A stretch of DNA of 56,001 bases from CAZMJG01 sp964576365. GTDB taxonomy: Bacteria > Patescibacteriota > Microgenomatia > UBA1406 > GWC2-37-13. Of this stretch, positions 7,227-16,756 are shown in pieces. Position 1 is the first letter of the stretch; each line of letters begins with the position of its first letter. The position numbers and the translations under genes were made by a program. The stretch is taken from assembly GCA_964576365.1 (NCBI GenBank), contig CAZNUT010000001.1, positions 1 through 56,001 of the forward strand, written 5' to 3'. A model generated the notes under the pieces. It ran no database searches and had not been told where the DNA came from. It saw only the letters and a list, made by a program, of their open reading frames with translations.

Positions 7227-8267
7227 CTATCGTACTTTCTTGACTACTTCCTGCAAAACTCCGCGTAAAAAGGCAAGACCATAGACGATATGAGTAAGTG
7301 GTATGAAGAAAAAAAGACTGAGCGCCACGACAGGATGATACGTTCTCCGAAGACACAGTACAAACTCATAACATAAAAGCAATACATACACTGCAATGGG
7401 GATCATAAACGCTACAAAAAGCTGCATTGAAAAGAAAACAAACATCAATTGAAGAATCAACACGATGGTCATCACTACAAGATATATACAAAATAAGGCA
7501 GGAACTGCATACGTAAGACTATGCGAATTTTCATCTCCTTGAGCAAAAAAAGTGCCCCGGTGGTAACCATACTGATCGTATTGATGTATATGACCTGTCA
7601 ATGATGAACGCCGGTGATGATACACCTGTACCTGAGGATCGTAAAAAAGCCGTATACCTGTTTTTTTATACAAGGCATTTAAGAACTTACTATCCTCACC
7701 AGGCCAATAAGTTGTCTGAAAACCGCCAACCTTTGCAAAAACTTCTTTTCTTACAATCATATTCATTGAGGGAAAATCATCAACATACCGCTCCTTTACA
7801 GGAATAAATCTATATGCATACCCACCGCTTCCCAGTGACGAAATCAACACTGCATTGATCATCTGTTCCCACAATGTTGCCCGAGGTGGCATCATACCAG
7901 GTCCTCCTAATACATGAATAGTATTGTCACTGTTCAGTCGTTTTTTGACATTATAAAGCCAGTTTTTTTTCGGCCAAGCATCATCGTCTAAAAATATCAC
8001 GACCGAACCACGAGCATGCTTCACTCCATAATCTCTTTTTACACCAGGCTTTTGACCCTCTACTTCATGGTCAAAACGCAACCACGGAAAATCACGCTGC
8101 AAACGCTCTTCTGAAACAGTGCGCGTATCAGCAAGCACGATCACCTCAAAATCGTCATATTCTTGTGCCGCGAGTGCGGGTAGTGTCTCTTCGATAAGGT
8201 ATGATGAAATGATACGACAGGGGATGATGATAGAAAAAAAAGGTGAAGAAGTGACACCGTTAGTCAT
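7227..8267 (-). CDS. GT2 glycosyltransferase with C-terminal membrane segments
   Basis: 346 aa. GT-A fold of family GT2: N-terminal strand FFSIIIPCR, nucleotide-binding region ending in FLDDDAWP (DxD type, residues about 92-99) and the acceptor/catalytic-base region WPGEDSKF. The last ~100 residues contain about three hydrophobic helices, so the enzyme is membrane-anchored, like the ExoA/polyprenyl-linked GT2 proteins. It probably adds a sugar to a lipid-linked glycan at the inner face of the membrane. It lies 38 nt downstream of the TPR membrane protein on the same strand and is probably in one operon with it. Confidence 0.85.
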   Translation of the reverse strand: MTNGVTSSPFFSIIIPCRIISSYLIEETLPALAAQEYDDFEVIVLADTRTVSEERLQRDFPWLRFDHEVEGQKPGVKRDYGVKHARGSVVIFLDDDAWPKKNWLYNVKKRLNSDNTIHVLGGPGMMPPRATLWEQMINAVLISSLGSGGYAYRFIPVKERYVDDFPSMNMIVRKEVFAKVGGFQTTYWPGEDSKFLNALYKKTGIRLFYDPQVQVYHHRRSSLTGHIHQYDQYGYHRGTFFAQGDENSHSLTYAVPALFCIYLVVMTIVLILQLMFVFFSMQLFVAFMIPIAVYVLLLCYEFVLCLRRTYHPVVALSLFFFIPLTHIVYGLAFLRGVLQEVVKKVR

Positions 8268-8304
8268 TGATGAAAGAATTTAAGATGTACTTATTATACA
8301 GCAG

Positions 8305-9966
8305 TTATTTACGTGCTTCGACCAATCCCGAAAGTGCAACCGGATTTTGAGGGTCAAGTCTGAGCGCCTGCTCAAATGACACTATAGCCTCAGCTTTTTT
8401 GCCTCCCTTCAACTGTATAAAACCTGCAAATGCTCTCAACTGCGCGGAGTATGGCTGCATATCGGCTGCGGCTTTCATATGAATCGCTGCTTTTTCAAAA
8501 TCATTCATTCCAAAATATAAAGAGGCAAGATTCTGATGTGTCTGCCAGAGTCTGGGATTTATCTGGAGTGCCCGCTGATACATCTGAAGTGCGGGCTGCA
8601 CTTGTCCCACCTGCTGATATACATTGCCGAGATTGTGATAGGCATCTGCATATCCTGGATTTATTTTAATAGCAATAATCAGCTCTTCCGCAGCTTTTTT
8701 AAAATCTTTATGTCTCATATATACGTCAGCAAGATTGTTGTGAGTCTTTGGGTCAGACGGTGATGTTTTGGCTGTTGCAATCCATAAATTATCCTCATTT
8801 TTCCAATCAACATTGCGCACGATGGATCGGACGGTAAATCCTACTAAAAACGCTACAAATAAGAGGTACATCCCCAGCTCAAATCGGCGTGGTATCTTGG
8901 CAAGCAATAGCGCTACCAGCGTGACAATTCCTATCATACTCATATACACATATCGCTCGGCTGTGACCCAGTGAACAGTCTGAGGCGTGAGTGTTGGCAC
9001 CAGACCAATGAAAAAAAGTGCAAGCAGAAAAAAATATTTTTTGTGCTTAAAAAAAGTGAAGATACAAGCAGCAATGTATATGATCAAACCAATCACCTTA
9101 ACTACAAACTGAGCCGTGGTAAATTGAAGCTCAGAGTGATACAGTGACAGTTTTGCCGGCCAGAAAAATATCTGAAAATAGGTGGTGATGGCGACCGGCA
9201 TCTGAAGAAACCAGTTGTAATACTGTGTTGTCTGATAATGCTGTTCGCGAAATGCTGTTTCGCGTGCTCCGGTACCCAAAATCAACATAACACCGTATAT
9301 GGTAGACAGCAGAAAAAAAGGGATGAGTAAATGCCAATTCTTTTTTAATTGTCCAAAAATACATTCATATAAGAAAAAAACTCCGAAAAAAACGACTGCT
9401 GGAGCGCCAGAAATCACCCCTAACCAATAACACAAAATGGAAGCTATATACCAACCCTTATGATTTTTTCTTTTCATATAAAAATACCAAGCTGACATCA
9501 TAAAAAAAGTAAACCATGAAAAAGTACCTCCCGAAATCCATGTCACAGATTCTATTGCAATCGGATGAACGGCAAAGAGCGCGGCAGCAAAAAAACCAAC
9601 AACTGGTGTAAAAAGTGTTGACATTACAACAAAAATAAGCTGGACTGTACCAATGTGGGCGAGAATATTCCAGGCACGAAAGGCAAATGGCACTAGGCCA
9701 AATATATTGCTCATCAAAAAATAAATAAGTGGCTGTAGAAATCGAAAAAGTTGAGATGTCACTGAAGACCACTGAAACACAAGAGGATTGTTCAATATTC
9801 CATAGGTGTCATCAGATACAAAAGCTGCATTGTATGTATTGGCGTACACAATAATCACAAGTAAAACTAAAATCGCATGAATGCTAATCCTTTCTATACG
9901 ATTATACTGTTTTGGAGCCTCTAATGACTCATTTTCAATATGTTTTTTACGATGTTTTTTTGACAT
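8305..9966 (-). CDS. Multi-spanning membrane protein with C-terminal TPR repeats (TMTC-like, GT-C style)
   Basis: 553 aa from ATG 9966 (MSKKHRKKH). The longer frame from 10017 would overlap the divergent flippase start and adds an unlikely N-terminus, and a TATAGT box sits 7 nt before ATG 9966. About ten membrane helices (residues ~30-390) are followed by about four TPRs (SDPKTHNNLADVYMRHKDFKKAAEE and following). The membrane part resembles PMT/TMTC-type GT-C glycosyltransferases that use polyprenyl-phosphate sugars, with an early loop 'FVSDDTYGI' where such enzymes carry an acidic catalytic pair. An outward-facing glycosyl or glycan transfer role is inferred. The TPRs may bind partner proteins. 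Confidence 0.75.
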   Translation of the reverse strand: MSKKHRKKHIENESLEAPKQYNRIERISIHAILVLLVIIVYANTYNAAFVSDDTYGILNNPLVFQWSSVTSQLFRFLQPLIYFLMSNIFGLVPFAFRAWNILAHIGTVQLIFVVMSTLFTPVVGFFAAALFAVHPIAIESVTWISGGTFSWFTFFMMSAWYFYMKRKNHKGWYIASILCYWLGVISGAPAVVFFGVFFLYECIFGQLKKNWHLLIPFFLLSTIYGVMLILGTGARETAFREQHYQTTQYYNWFLQMPVAITTYFQIFFWPAKLSLYHSELQFTTAQFVVKVIGLIIYIAACIFTFFKHKKYFFLLALFFIGLVPTLTPQTVHWVTAERYVYMSMIGIVTLVALLLAKIPRRFELGMYLLFVAFLVGFTVRSIVRNVDWKNEDNLWIATAKTSPSDPKTHNNLADVYMRHKDFKKAAEELIIAIKINPGYADAYHNLGNVYQQVGQVQPALQMYQRALQINPRLWQTHQNLASLYFGMNDFEKAAIHMKAAADMQPYSAQLRAFAGFIQLKGGKKAEAIVSFEQALRLDPQNPVALSGLVEARK

Positions 9967-9973
9967 ACACTTT

Positions 9974-10002
9974 ACTATACACAATTTCCTTGAGAATATT
10001 AT
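9974..10002. promoter_or_regulatory. Divergent -10 boxes for TPR protein and flippase
   Basis: Minus strand TATAGT (9979-9974) lies 7 nt before ATG 9966. Plus strand TATTAT (9997-10002) lies 6 nt before ATG 10009. The two genes are separated by only 42 nt and neither has a visible SD, so both look leaderless. Confidence 0.4.
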
Positions 10003-10008
10003 GGTTGC

Positions 10009-11292
10009 ATGAGGCACCTTATTAAAAAAGCTGCAGATAATCCGTATATAGGCGGCGGGGTTTTTCTTTTGTTCGCAAATCTGCTCATGGGCGGTATGAA
10101 CTATCTGTTTAATATGTTGGCAAGTCGCTATCTAGGCCCGACTGGATACGGAGAAATCACCACACTATTTGCTTATCAAGCCGTACTTAACATTCCTTTT
10201 TCGGTGGCATCTCTCCTCGTGATTCAGCGTATGGGGACAACTCAAGACGACCCATATACCTTTGCCATTTCAACAGAACACACACTGTTTAGACTACTTA
10301 AAAAATACCGACTTGGCTTCGTATTGTTTTGGATTCTCATCCCGATTTCTCCATATATTTTTAATTTACCCTGGTACAGCGCATACTCTCTCATGTTTTT
10401 GCTTGGGATTACCGTAATAGCCGTGGTATACGACTCGCTTCTTATGGGACTTGAAATTTTTTTCCTCCCGGCGCTCATCGGCTTATTATCAGTAGGTATA
10501 AAACTGGGAGGTTTGTGGGGGAGTGTATTTGGCATCCCTCCGGTGATCGCAGTAATTCTCGCATATGATCTTTCGACACTATGCAAATTTGGAATGATAG
10601 TATTTCTCTTTCGAAAACGAGTACAGAATAAAAAAGATGTATCAATCTCAGACAAAAAATACTCTATACAAAAAACTTTGCTTCAAAAAGATACTCTCCT
10701 TTTAGTCGTCACCGTTGCTTCGACATCTCTTTTGAGTTCTGTAGATACAATTGTGTTGAATTGGAAGCTCAGTGCGGGCGAAATCGGACTCTATAATGTT
10801 TGGGCGATGAGCGCTCGGCTGATTTTATTTGCTGCAGGGCCCGTACTCACACTCAGCTATATTTTTTTCACAAAAAAAACACACAACCATCTGCACGATC
10901 TGATTTCTATCATATTCCTGACTCTGATCGCTATTGGGGGATCGGGCATATTTTGGATATACCGCACGTATGGAGAAACATTTATCCGTGTTTTTTATGG
11001 CTATTCATATTTTCCGCTTGTTCCATATCGAGATTGGGCTGCGCTTTTTGGTACAGGTCTAGTGATGAGTACATTTTTGCACAATTATTTTTTGACACGC
11101 ATGCATAAGGCCACCTACATCTTGCCAATTTTTACCGGTATATACATTTGCGTATTGCTTACCATCGTACACAGTATTTCAGATATGATGTTATTAAATA
11201 CGATAGCCGTTGCACTCTTGTGCGGGTGTTATTGTTGTGTAGTTCTTTTTCATGTCATATTAAAATTCAATCAATTATTGAGAAACATATGA
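10009..11292 (+). CDS. Wzx-type polysaccharide/oligosaccharide flippase
   Basis: 427 aa with about 12 membrane helices. The N-terminus has the MATE/Wzx (polysaccharide biosynthesis) pattern: a basic start, a helix, then SRYLGPTGYGEITTLFAYQ. The family flips undecaprenyl-linked glycan repeat units across the cytoplasmic membrane. The last 4 nt overlap the methyltransferase start (ATGA), so the two are translationally coupled. A second flippase lies at 51943, suggesting two export routes or two glycans. Confidence 0.85.
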   Translation: MRHLIKKAADNPYIGGGVFLLFANLLMGGMNYLFNMLASRYLGPTGYGEITTLFAYQAVLNIPFSVASLLVIQRMGTTQDDPYTFAISTEHTLFRLLKKYRLGFVLFWILIPISPYIFNLPWYSAYSLMFLLGITVIAVVYDSLLMGLEIFFLPALIGLLSVGIKLGGLWGSVFGIPPVIAVILAYDLSTLCKFGMIVFLFRKRVQNKKDVSISDKKYSIQKTLLQKDTLLLVVTVASTSLLSSVDTIVLNWKLSAGEIGLYNVWAMSARLILFAAGPVLTLSYIFFTKKTHNHLHDLISIIFLTLIAIGGSGIFWIYRTYGETFIRVFYGYSYFPLVPYRDWAALFGTGLVMSTFLHNYFLTRMHKATYILPIFTGIYICVLLTIVHSISDMMLLNTIAVALLCGCYCCVVLFHVILKFNQLLRNI

Positions 11293-11954
11293 AACAAATC
11301 ATCCGCAAAAAACGTCTACTAATCGACAGTTGGCATCCCCCAATATTTTCCTACATTCTTCAAATCAAAAAAGAACTTAAGGGATATCAATCTATTTTGG
11401 ATGTTGGATGTGGCATGCGTTCTCCTGTCTCGTATGTCGATTGCGCATATACAGTCGGAATCGATCTCAACCCAAATACCATTCAAAAAGCAAAAGAATT
11501 TGCCACTCATCATGAATATGTTTACGGGGATGTAAATAAACTATCAAATTTTTTTAAACCTCACTCGTTTGATGCGGTGGTATGTTTTGACGTGATTGAA
11601 CACATCACTAAATCTGAAGGTATAAAACTGATGAAACAAATGGAGCTTATCGCGCGTAAAAAAATAATTATATGTACGCCAAATGGCTTTATGCACCAGA
11701 AAGAAGAGGATAACCCACTTCAAAACCATCAATCAGGTTGGTCAACACAAGATTTTACTTCGCGAGGATATGATGTGCACGGTATTTTGGGCCCTCGCTT
11801 CCTCCGCAAAGAACAACATGAGTATACTGTTCATCGTTTGGCAGGCTTTTTGCTTTCTGAACTATTGCAAATAACATATACACATAGTCGACCTGAAAAA
11901 GCCGCGGCACTCATGGCTATCAAAAAGGTACAAAACGACTCTTCAAAAAAATAA
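11289..11954 (+). CDS. Class I SAM-dependent methyltransferase
   Basis: 221 aa from ATG 11289, which overlaps the flippase stop (ATGA); the longer open frame from 11148 only runs through the flippase gene. SAM-binding motif I is ILDVGCGMRSP (residues about 36-46), motif II is GIDLNPN, and the post-motif region is FDAVVCFDVIEHI. A C-terminal part with CTPNGF is typical of Methyltransf_11/12-type enzymes. It probably methylates a sugar or a lipid intermediate. The 3' end overlaps the convergent GT2 by 35 nt. Confidence 0.85.
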   Translation: MKQIIRKKRLLIDSWHPPIFSYILQIKKELKGYQSILDVGCGMRSPVSYVDCAYTVGIDLNPNTIQKAKEFATHHEYVYGDVNKLSNFFKPHSFDAVVCFDVIEHITKSEGIKLMKQMELIARKKIIICTPNGFMHQKEEDNPLQNHQSGWSTQDFTSRGYDVHGILGPRFLRKEQHEYTVHRLAGFLLSELLQITYTHSRPEKAAALMAIKKVQNDSSKK

Positions 11955-12828
11955 ATCCGCCTTTTAAGATTGTTTGTATATACTCGAAGCAAAAGGTGAT
12001 ATGCATATCGATCACCCACCAGGTGAGGACTACTTTTTGAGAAAAGCTAAACGAAGCAATCCATGAATCGCGAAGCATCACCACAAGATCATAGTGAAAT
12101 AAAAGCGGCAGTTTCAAATAACGAATTACTCTCCTCCAAATATGAGGTTGAAAAACACCATCTTTTAATACATTGAAACGCTCAAAACTATAGCCCGAAT
12201 CTCTCTTGCGCCACAATCTCTGCCTGCAAAAAGCGACACCACCCTGCAATAAAACACGATAAACAAGCAAACTTTCTCCGATTCCTGCGGGGATATACCA
12301 AGGGTAATAATAAAATCCTCCCGTCTTTCGTAAAACTGTAGTCTTGTGAAGTCCATAACTGATGATCGGACCTGTAGCCATACAGTTTTTTATCGAAGCG
12401 AGATGGCCAGCATACTCATCAAAATGATAATCTACATCAAAATACTGACTATCACTCGTCAATTGATAATTGCATCCAGCAACCACTGCCTGTGGATATT
12501 TTTTGTGGAGGTTGACCAGTGTTTTTACAAAATCGGGTTGCCATTCATCATCATCTGTTGCCCATAAAAAATACATTCCTTTTGCCTCTTGCAGGACAAA
12601 ATTAAAATTGCGATACATACCGATGTTTTCTTTTTGACGAACATATTTAACTCGTTTATCTTTGCGCATATATGCTTCACATACAGCTTGAGTATTATCA
12701 GTTGATGCATTGTCAGAAATGATGAGTTCAATATGGGAATATGTTTGTGAGAGTAATTGATCAATGGCAGCATGCAATATATCGCCACGGTTGTAAGTGA
12801 TAAGACCGATGGAAACGAGCGGAGACAT
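11920..12828 (-). CDS. GT2 glycosyltransferase
   Basis: 302 aa. Family GT2 signature: SIGLITYNRGD, IISDNASTDNT, and the metal-binding ATDDDEWQPDF (residues about 89-99). There are weak hydrophobic segments near the C-terminus. It starts MSPLVS, exactly like the next upstream gene, suggesting the pair arose from duplication of the 5' end or a whole gene. A TATAAT box (12839-12834, minus strand) lies 5 nt before the ATG. Sugar and acceptor are unknown. Confidence 0.87.
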   Translation of the reverse strand: MSPLVSIGLITYNRGDILHAAIDQLLSQTYSHIELIISDNASTDNTQAVCEAYMRKDKRVKYVRQKENIGMYRNFNFVLQEAKGMYFLWATDDDEWQPDFVKTLVNLHKKYPQAVVAGCNYQLTSDSQYFDVDYHFDEYAGHLASIKNCMATGPIISYGLHKTTVLRKTGGFYYYPWYIPAGIGESLLVYRVLLQGGVAFCRQRLWRKRDSGYSFERFNVLKDGVFQPHIWRRVIRYLKLPLLFHYDLVVMLRDSWIASFSFSQKVVLTWWVIDMHITFCFEYIQTILKGGFIFLKSRFVPF

Positions 12829-12876
12829 ATCAAATTATAACCTTCTGCAGTAAATCACGCATATGAATTACGCTGA

Positions 12877-13914
12877 CTAATAAGCTCTACCTTGCACGTA
12901 TGCAATTGCTTTACCTACATAATAAAAGAGGGATTGTTTGACACCTACTCTTTCAAAGATTTCACTATCGGATTTTATTCGTATTTGTTGCATTTTTTTT
13001 CTACGTTTCAAGATAAACGGAACACGGACAACAACCCATATAAGTCCTTTTAATATACTTAACGACTTGTGCCATTTTGCATGTAAAAGAAACAGTAAAC
13101 TCAGAAATGCGTATATTGAAAATACAAATATCGCCATCCACCATGCATTTTTTATTTCAAGTAATGAGATAAGCGAAGTGAGATGATTTTTGCATCCATG
13201 ATAAAAAATATTCGCTTCTCTTAGATAGTATTGTTGCAGGGCTTCTTTTTTTTTCGTACCAAATGCGTGGTACAGGGTAACATCCGGAAAAAAATACACT
13301 TCATACCCTGTCATCCAGCATCGCCACGTAAAATCAGGCTCTTCCCATCCAAAAAAATATGTTGCGTCCATACCGCCTAATTGCTGGTATATATCACGTC
13401 TGACGATCATACCCCCTCCTTTTACCGAAAAAACTGCTGCCGTTTTATCATATTGTCCTCTATCTACTGCACCACGTGCTCGCTCAACCAGAAATCCAAA
13501 TGGACTGATAAAATCACCTGCATAATCATATTCATTTGTGCCAGTCTTAAGCATTTTTACTTGTCCAACTGCGGCCATTGGATGAGTTTTGAAAAAAAAA
13601 CTGATTTTTTCAGCCCATCCTGGCATCACTTCGGAATCTTGACCCACAATAAAAAGATAGGGAGCTTTTGCTATTGCCACTCCCATATTGATGCCCTTCA
13701 CAGTCCCGCCTCGCTGTATTTGCCGCAACAAATGAAACTGCTTACTTTTTTTATATTTCTTCTGAAGATATTCATATGACCCGTCAGTCGACTTATCAAC
13801 TATTGCAATGATCTCCATCAAATCCGGCGGCTCTTGAAGGAGACTATCAAAACAGGTGTCAACAAAAGGCATCCCGTTGTATACAGGTACTATCACTGAA
13901 ACTAAAGGAGACAT
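12877..13914 (-). CDS. GT2 glycosyltransferase with C-terminal membrane helix
   Basis: 345 aa. VSVIVPVYNGM at the start and VDKSTDGS as the nucleotide-binding turn. The usual DxD position reads FIVGQDSEVMPGW (only one Asp of the motif, followed by Ser-Glu), and the catalytic-base region is FGWEEPDFTWRC. A hydrophobic helix near residues 255-280 and a basic tail suggest membrane association. The pattern matches rhamnosyltransferase-like (WbbL) GT2 enzymes. On the same strand as the GT2 at 11920, with a 48-nt gap. Confidence 0.85.
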   Translation of the reverse strand: MSPLVSVIVPVYNGMPFVDTCFDSLLQEPPDLMEIIAIVDKSTDGSYEYLQKKYKKSKQFHLLRQIQRGGTVKGINMGVAIAKAPYLFIVGQDSEVMPGWAEKISFFFKTHPMAAVGQVKMLKTGTNEYDYAGDFISPFGFLVERARGAVDRGQYDKTAAVFSVKGGGMIVRRDIYQQLGGMDATYFFGWEEPDFTWRCWMTGYEVYFFPDVTLYHAFGTKKKEALQQYYLREANIFYHGCKNHLTSLISLLEIKNAWWMAIFVFSIYAFLSLLFLLHAKWHKSLSILKGLIWVVVRVPFILKRRKKMQQIRIKSDSEIFERVGVKQSLFYYVGKAIAYVQGRAY

Positions 13915-14043
13915 AGTGGCTTGTAGTATTTGTAACCTTTATAATACCCATTCGGCTTATCGGCTGAAAATCCTCTTCGAAATTATTGATGTTATAAAAA
14001 AAGAGATACATGGTGTCCTGTCAATATCAATCACTATGAAAAA

Positions 14044-15210
14044 TCAGTCTTGCAATAAGCTCTTATACAATTTTTCGTAGTGCTTGATTAATACACTTCC
14101 ATGATATTTTTTTGCAACACTTTCTGTTTTTTTTCTGAGATTGACGAGATTTATTTGCCCTGTCGCGATATGGGATAATGCTTTTGCCCATTCTCCCTTT
14201 TTAACAAGATATGCATCATCACCTAAGCGTATTTCTTCCCCCAGATTGTCTAAGTCTGACGCTAGAATAGCAGATCCATACCCTCGTGCATGATAAAGCG
14301 GCCCGCTCGCTGCTATAGAAAGATGAGCGGGTATCACAATAGCTGCAGCTTTTGCATAGAGCTGCTGCAGCTCTGATTCAGTTTTGACAAAACCATAAAA
14401 CTCTACGTTGCGACTCATCTTTAACGTTGTTACAAGTGACTTCAACTCCTGAGAGGCACTTTCCTGCCCAGCAATGACTCCTCCTGCCAGAATCAGTCGA
14501 TATCCAGGATGCTTTTGAATAAAATGTGCAAATCCCCGTAACAACTCCTCAAGTCCTTTTCTTCGGACGAGATAACCGTAGTATAAAAAAATCTGTTCTG
14601 ACGTAATAGATGCACATTTATTTTTTTCAGGGACAATCGGCGGGATCACTGTGAGTTTTGCTTCAGGGATATGATATGAATCGATCAGTATATGCTTCAT
14701 CATGCCTGTATGACAAATCAATTCAGATCCTCCGAAACGCCACGCTGAATAAAATATAAAAAAATAACATTTTAATACCCACAAAGGTATATATACAGAA
14801 ATAGAAAAAAAATGTTTAAAATCGTTATTGATTTGCACTGGCGAAACAACTCCATGAATGGTGACAACCACTGGTGCAATCATCATTCTGAGAAAAAAAC
14901 AGAACCATGGCAAAAATAGGTTAATAAACAGACCACCATACATATTAAACTCGTGCTGAAGATGAATCAATTGAGGTTTGTCTTTTTTTAATGCACGATA
15001 TACATCGTAAAAAAATTTCCATCCTTTACGCCAAGTGAGCCGTACATCGCCATTTTGTGAAAGTTTTAGATTTGCTTTATTTCTATCGGCATACACCACT
15101 GTTGTTAATGAAGAGGCATACCGGTATGATGCATTAGTGAGAATTTCTGAATAGTGACCAGCCGGAAGCAGTGCCGTAATATGAGCAATACGTATTTTGT
15201 CTGAAGTCAT
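14044..15210 (-). CDS. GT4-like (GT-B) glycosyltransferase lacking the E-x7-E motif
   Basis: 388 aa from ATG 15210. The ATG at 15222 is only 2 nt from a TATAAT box (15230-15225, minus strand), so it would barely be transcribed. The N-terminal GT-B lobe includes LIHLQHEFNMYG; the C-terminal lobe includes FLYYGYLVRRKGLEELLRGF and RLILAGG, typical of GT4. The usual acidic E-x7-E loop is replaced by SIAASGPLYHARGYGSAILASD, with no Glu in the right places, so the donor site is altered. The hydrophobic stretch at about 95-165 suggests tight membrane contact. Confidence 0.75.
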   Translation of the reverse strand: MTSDKIRIAHITALLPAGHYSEILTNASYRYASSLTTVVYADRNKANLKLSQNGDVRLTWRKGWKFFYDVYRALKKDKPQLIHLQHEFNMYGGLFINLFLPWFCFFLRMMIAPVVVTIHGVVSPVQINNDFKHFFSISVYIPLWVLKCYFFIFYSAWRFGGSELICHTGMMKHILIDSYHIPEAKLTVIPPIVPEKNKCASITSEQIFLYYGYLVRRKGLEELLRGFAHFIQKHPGYRLILAGGVIAGQESASQELKSLVTTLKMSRNVEFYGFVKTESELQQLYAKAAAIVIPAHLSIAASGPLYHARGYGSAILASDLDNLGEEIRLGDDAYLVKKGEWAKALSHIATGQINLVNLRKKTESVAKKYHGSVLIKHYEKLYKSLLQD

Positions 15211-15262
15211 AGAAGGCGGCATTGATTATAATTTGATTTATTATAAAGTCTTTTTATTTTTA

Positions 15263-15676
15263 GTGGACTATCACATCAGTAATTTTAAAAAAATACGTGA
15301 CAAACGGGGAGACCTTATTGTGTATTTGAAAGAGTCAGAACTCAACGATGCAAAAAAACATTTTGGTCAGATTTATTTTGTTACTTTTAACAAAAAAGGT
15401 GTGGTGCGAGGAAATCACTATCACAAAAAATGGCACGAATGGTTTGGTATAGTGACTGGAAGAGTGGAGGTGATGCTTGCTGATGTACGTACGGGGGAAC
15501 AGACGCACCTGGTGCTGGATGCGAAAAAAGATCAATACGTAAGACTAGAAACAGGACCGTATATCGCTCATGCTCTCAAAAGCCTTACTCGACACGCATC
15601 GCTTCTCAGCTATGCTGATACTGAATGGCATGAGGCAGATACATATCCTTATCCATTGCTTACCCAAGACGAGTGA
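15263..15676 (+). CDS. WxcM/FdtA-like cupin sugar isomerase
   Basis: 137 aa from GTG 15263; the open frame extends to a TTG at 15197, but that would overlap the divergent GT4 gene. The cupin motif VRGNHYHKKWHEWFGIVTG (His-rich) and VLDAKKDQYVRLETGPYIAHALKSL match the WxcM-like family, which includes dTDP-4-keto-6-deoxyglucose 3,4-ketoisomerases (FdtA/QdtA), and the length fits. The inferred role is making the 3-keto sugar for the DegT aminotransferase and N-formyltransferase at 24840-26857. An epimerase function in the same family cannot be excluded. Confidence 0.7.
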   Translation: MDYHISNFKKIRDKRGDLIVYLKESELNDAKKHFGQIYFVTFNKKGVVRGNHYHKKWHEWFGIVTGRVEVMLADVRTGEQTHLVLDAKKDQYVRLETGPYIAHALKSLTRHASLLSYADTEWHEADTYPYPLLTQDE

Positions 15677-15772
15677 CCTTTCATCTCATATGAGAATTAT
15701 TACACAATGTACATACAACGTAATTGACATCATCTTGTCGTTTGATAATCTATATGATTTTTACATACAAAC

Positions 15773-16756
15773 ATGTCTCCAAGTTTGACCATATGCATTC
15801 CGGTAAGTCGTTCAAGTGAGGTATTGCAACGTTGTCTTCAAAGTATCCACGAACATGGCATCAGGGATCAATACACAATTCTCCTTATCGCGAAAGACAA
15901 ACTGGATGTGGCTCAAATCAACCTAAGCAATACTCAGATTATTAAGCAGCAAAGATATGGCCTCACAGGAGCCATGAATGACGCACTTGCGCGTATCGAA
16001 ACGCCTCTTTTTGCCCGTATTGATGACGATGTCACCGTCAGCAAGACCTGGATGCAAACAGTCATCAATAGTCTCACAACAAATACAAAAATAGGTGGCG
16101 TAACCGGCCCAACAGTGATTCCAGCTGATGAGCAGAAATCAAGAGACGTCATACGAATACTTACTATTCTTGAAAAAACAACAAATCCACTATTAATGCC
16201 AATCAAATGGTTATATCTTTCCTATTTATATGAAGGAAATATGCGGATGCCTGGCCGTTTTTTGAGAAGTGGTGTATTTACTCTGGGCTCCAACTTCGAA
16301 GAGTCATTGCGATATAAAAAACCATTTGAGGTAGATTATGCCGAAGCATGCAATTATGCATTCAGGACTGAAATGGTGCGATCGCTTGGAGGATTTGATT
16401 CTTTTTATTCGTACGGACTGAGTGAATATCATGAACCAGACATGGCATATCGCATAAGAAAAAAAGGGCACCCTGTTATGTTTTACCCTCAAGCAGCCGT
16501 CACACATCACGTAGGCATAGGTGTGGCACGAAGCAGGGGAGAGGCAATGGGCAGAATACGCAATTTTATCCATTTTTACCGTACACACCTTGATGATGGA
16601 ACTGTGGACTCGCGCACCCGGTTTGCGGTACATATATTGCTGCAAAATTGTTATTATGCGTATACATTTCTACGAACAGGAGATATCAGTAATCTGGGAG
16701 CTTTCATTGGCACTATTAAGGAGCTTATCTCAAGCCCTCAACACATATCACTATGA
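15773..16756 (+). CDS. GT2 glycosyltransferase
   Basis: 327 aa. N-terminal strand LTICIPVSRS, then FARIDDDVTVSKTWM with the DDD metal site (residues about 82-92), and a catalytic-base region SEYHEPDMAYRIR. The C-terminal third is largely polar, with one weak hydrophobic segment. The stop is overlapped by the next GT2 (ATGA at 16753), so the two are a coupled pair and probably act in sequence on one glycan. Donor and acceptor are unknown. Confidence 0.87.
   Translation: MSPSLTICIPVSRSSEVLQRCLQSIHEHGIRDQYTILLIAKDKLDVAQINLSNTQIIKQQRYGLTGAMNDALARIETPLFARIDDDVTVSKTWMQTVINSLTTNTKIGGVTGPTVIPADEQKSRDVIRILTILEKTTNPLLMPIKWLYLSYLYEGNMRMPGRFLRSGVFTLGSNFEESLRYKKPFEVDYAEACNYAFRTEMVRSLGGFDSFYSYGLSEYHEPDMAYRIRKKGHPVMFYPQAAVTHHVGIGVARSRGEAMGRIRNFIHFYRTHLDDGTVDSRTRFAVHILLQNCYYAYTFLRTGDISNLGAFIGTIKELISSPQHISL

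Noticed and set aside
9967..10017. 17-residue longer start of the TPR protein
   Set aside because: It would overlap the divergent flippase start and place the TATAGT box inside the gene.
10242..10655. 137-aa minus-strand ORF within the flippase gene
   Set aside because: Antisense shadow of membrane-helix coding sequence.
11148..11288. Longer N-terminus for the methyltransferase at 11289
   Set aside because: It lies wholly inside the flippase gene in another frame; ATG 11289 gives a perfect ATGA overlap and a normal family start.
15197..15262. TTG-started extension of the FdtA-like gene
   Set aside because: It overlaps the divergent GT4 start, and the extra residues are not part of the cupin fold.
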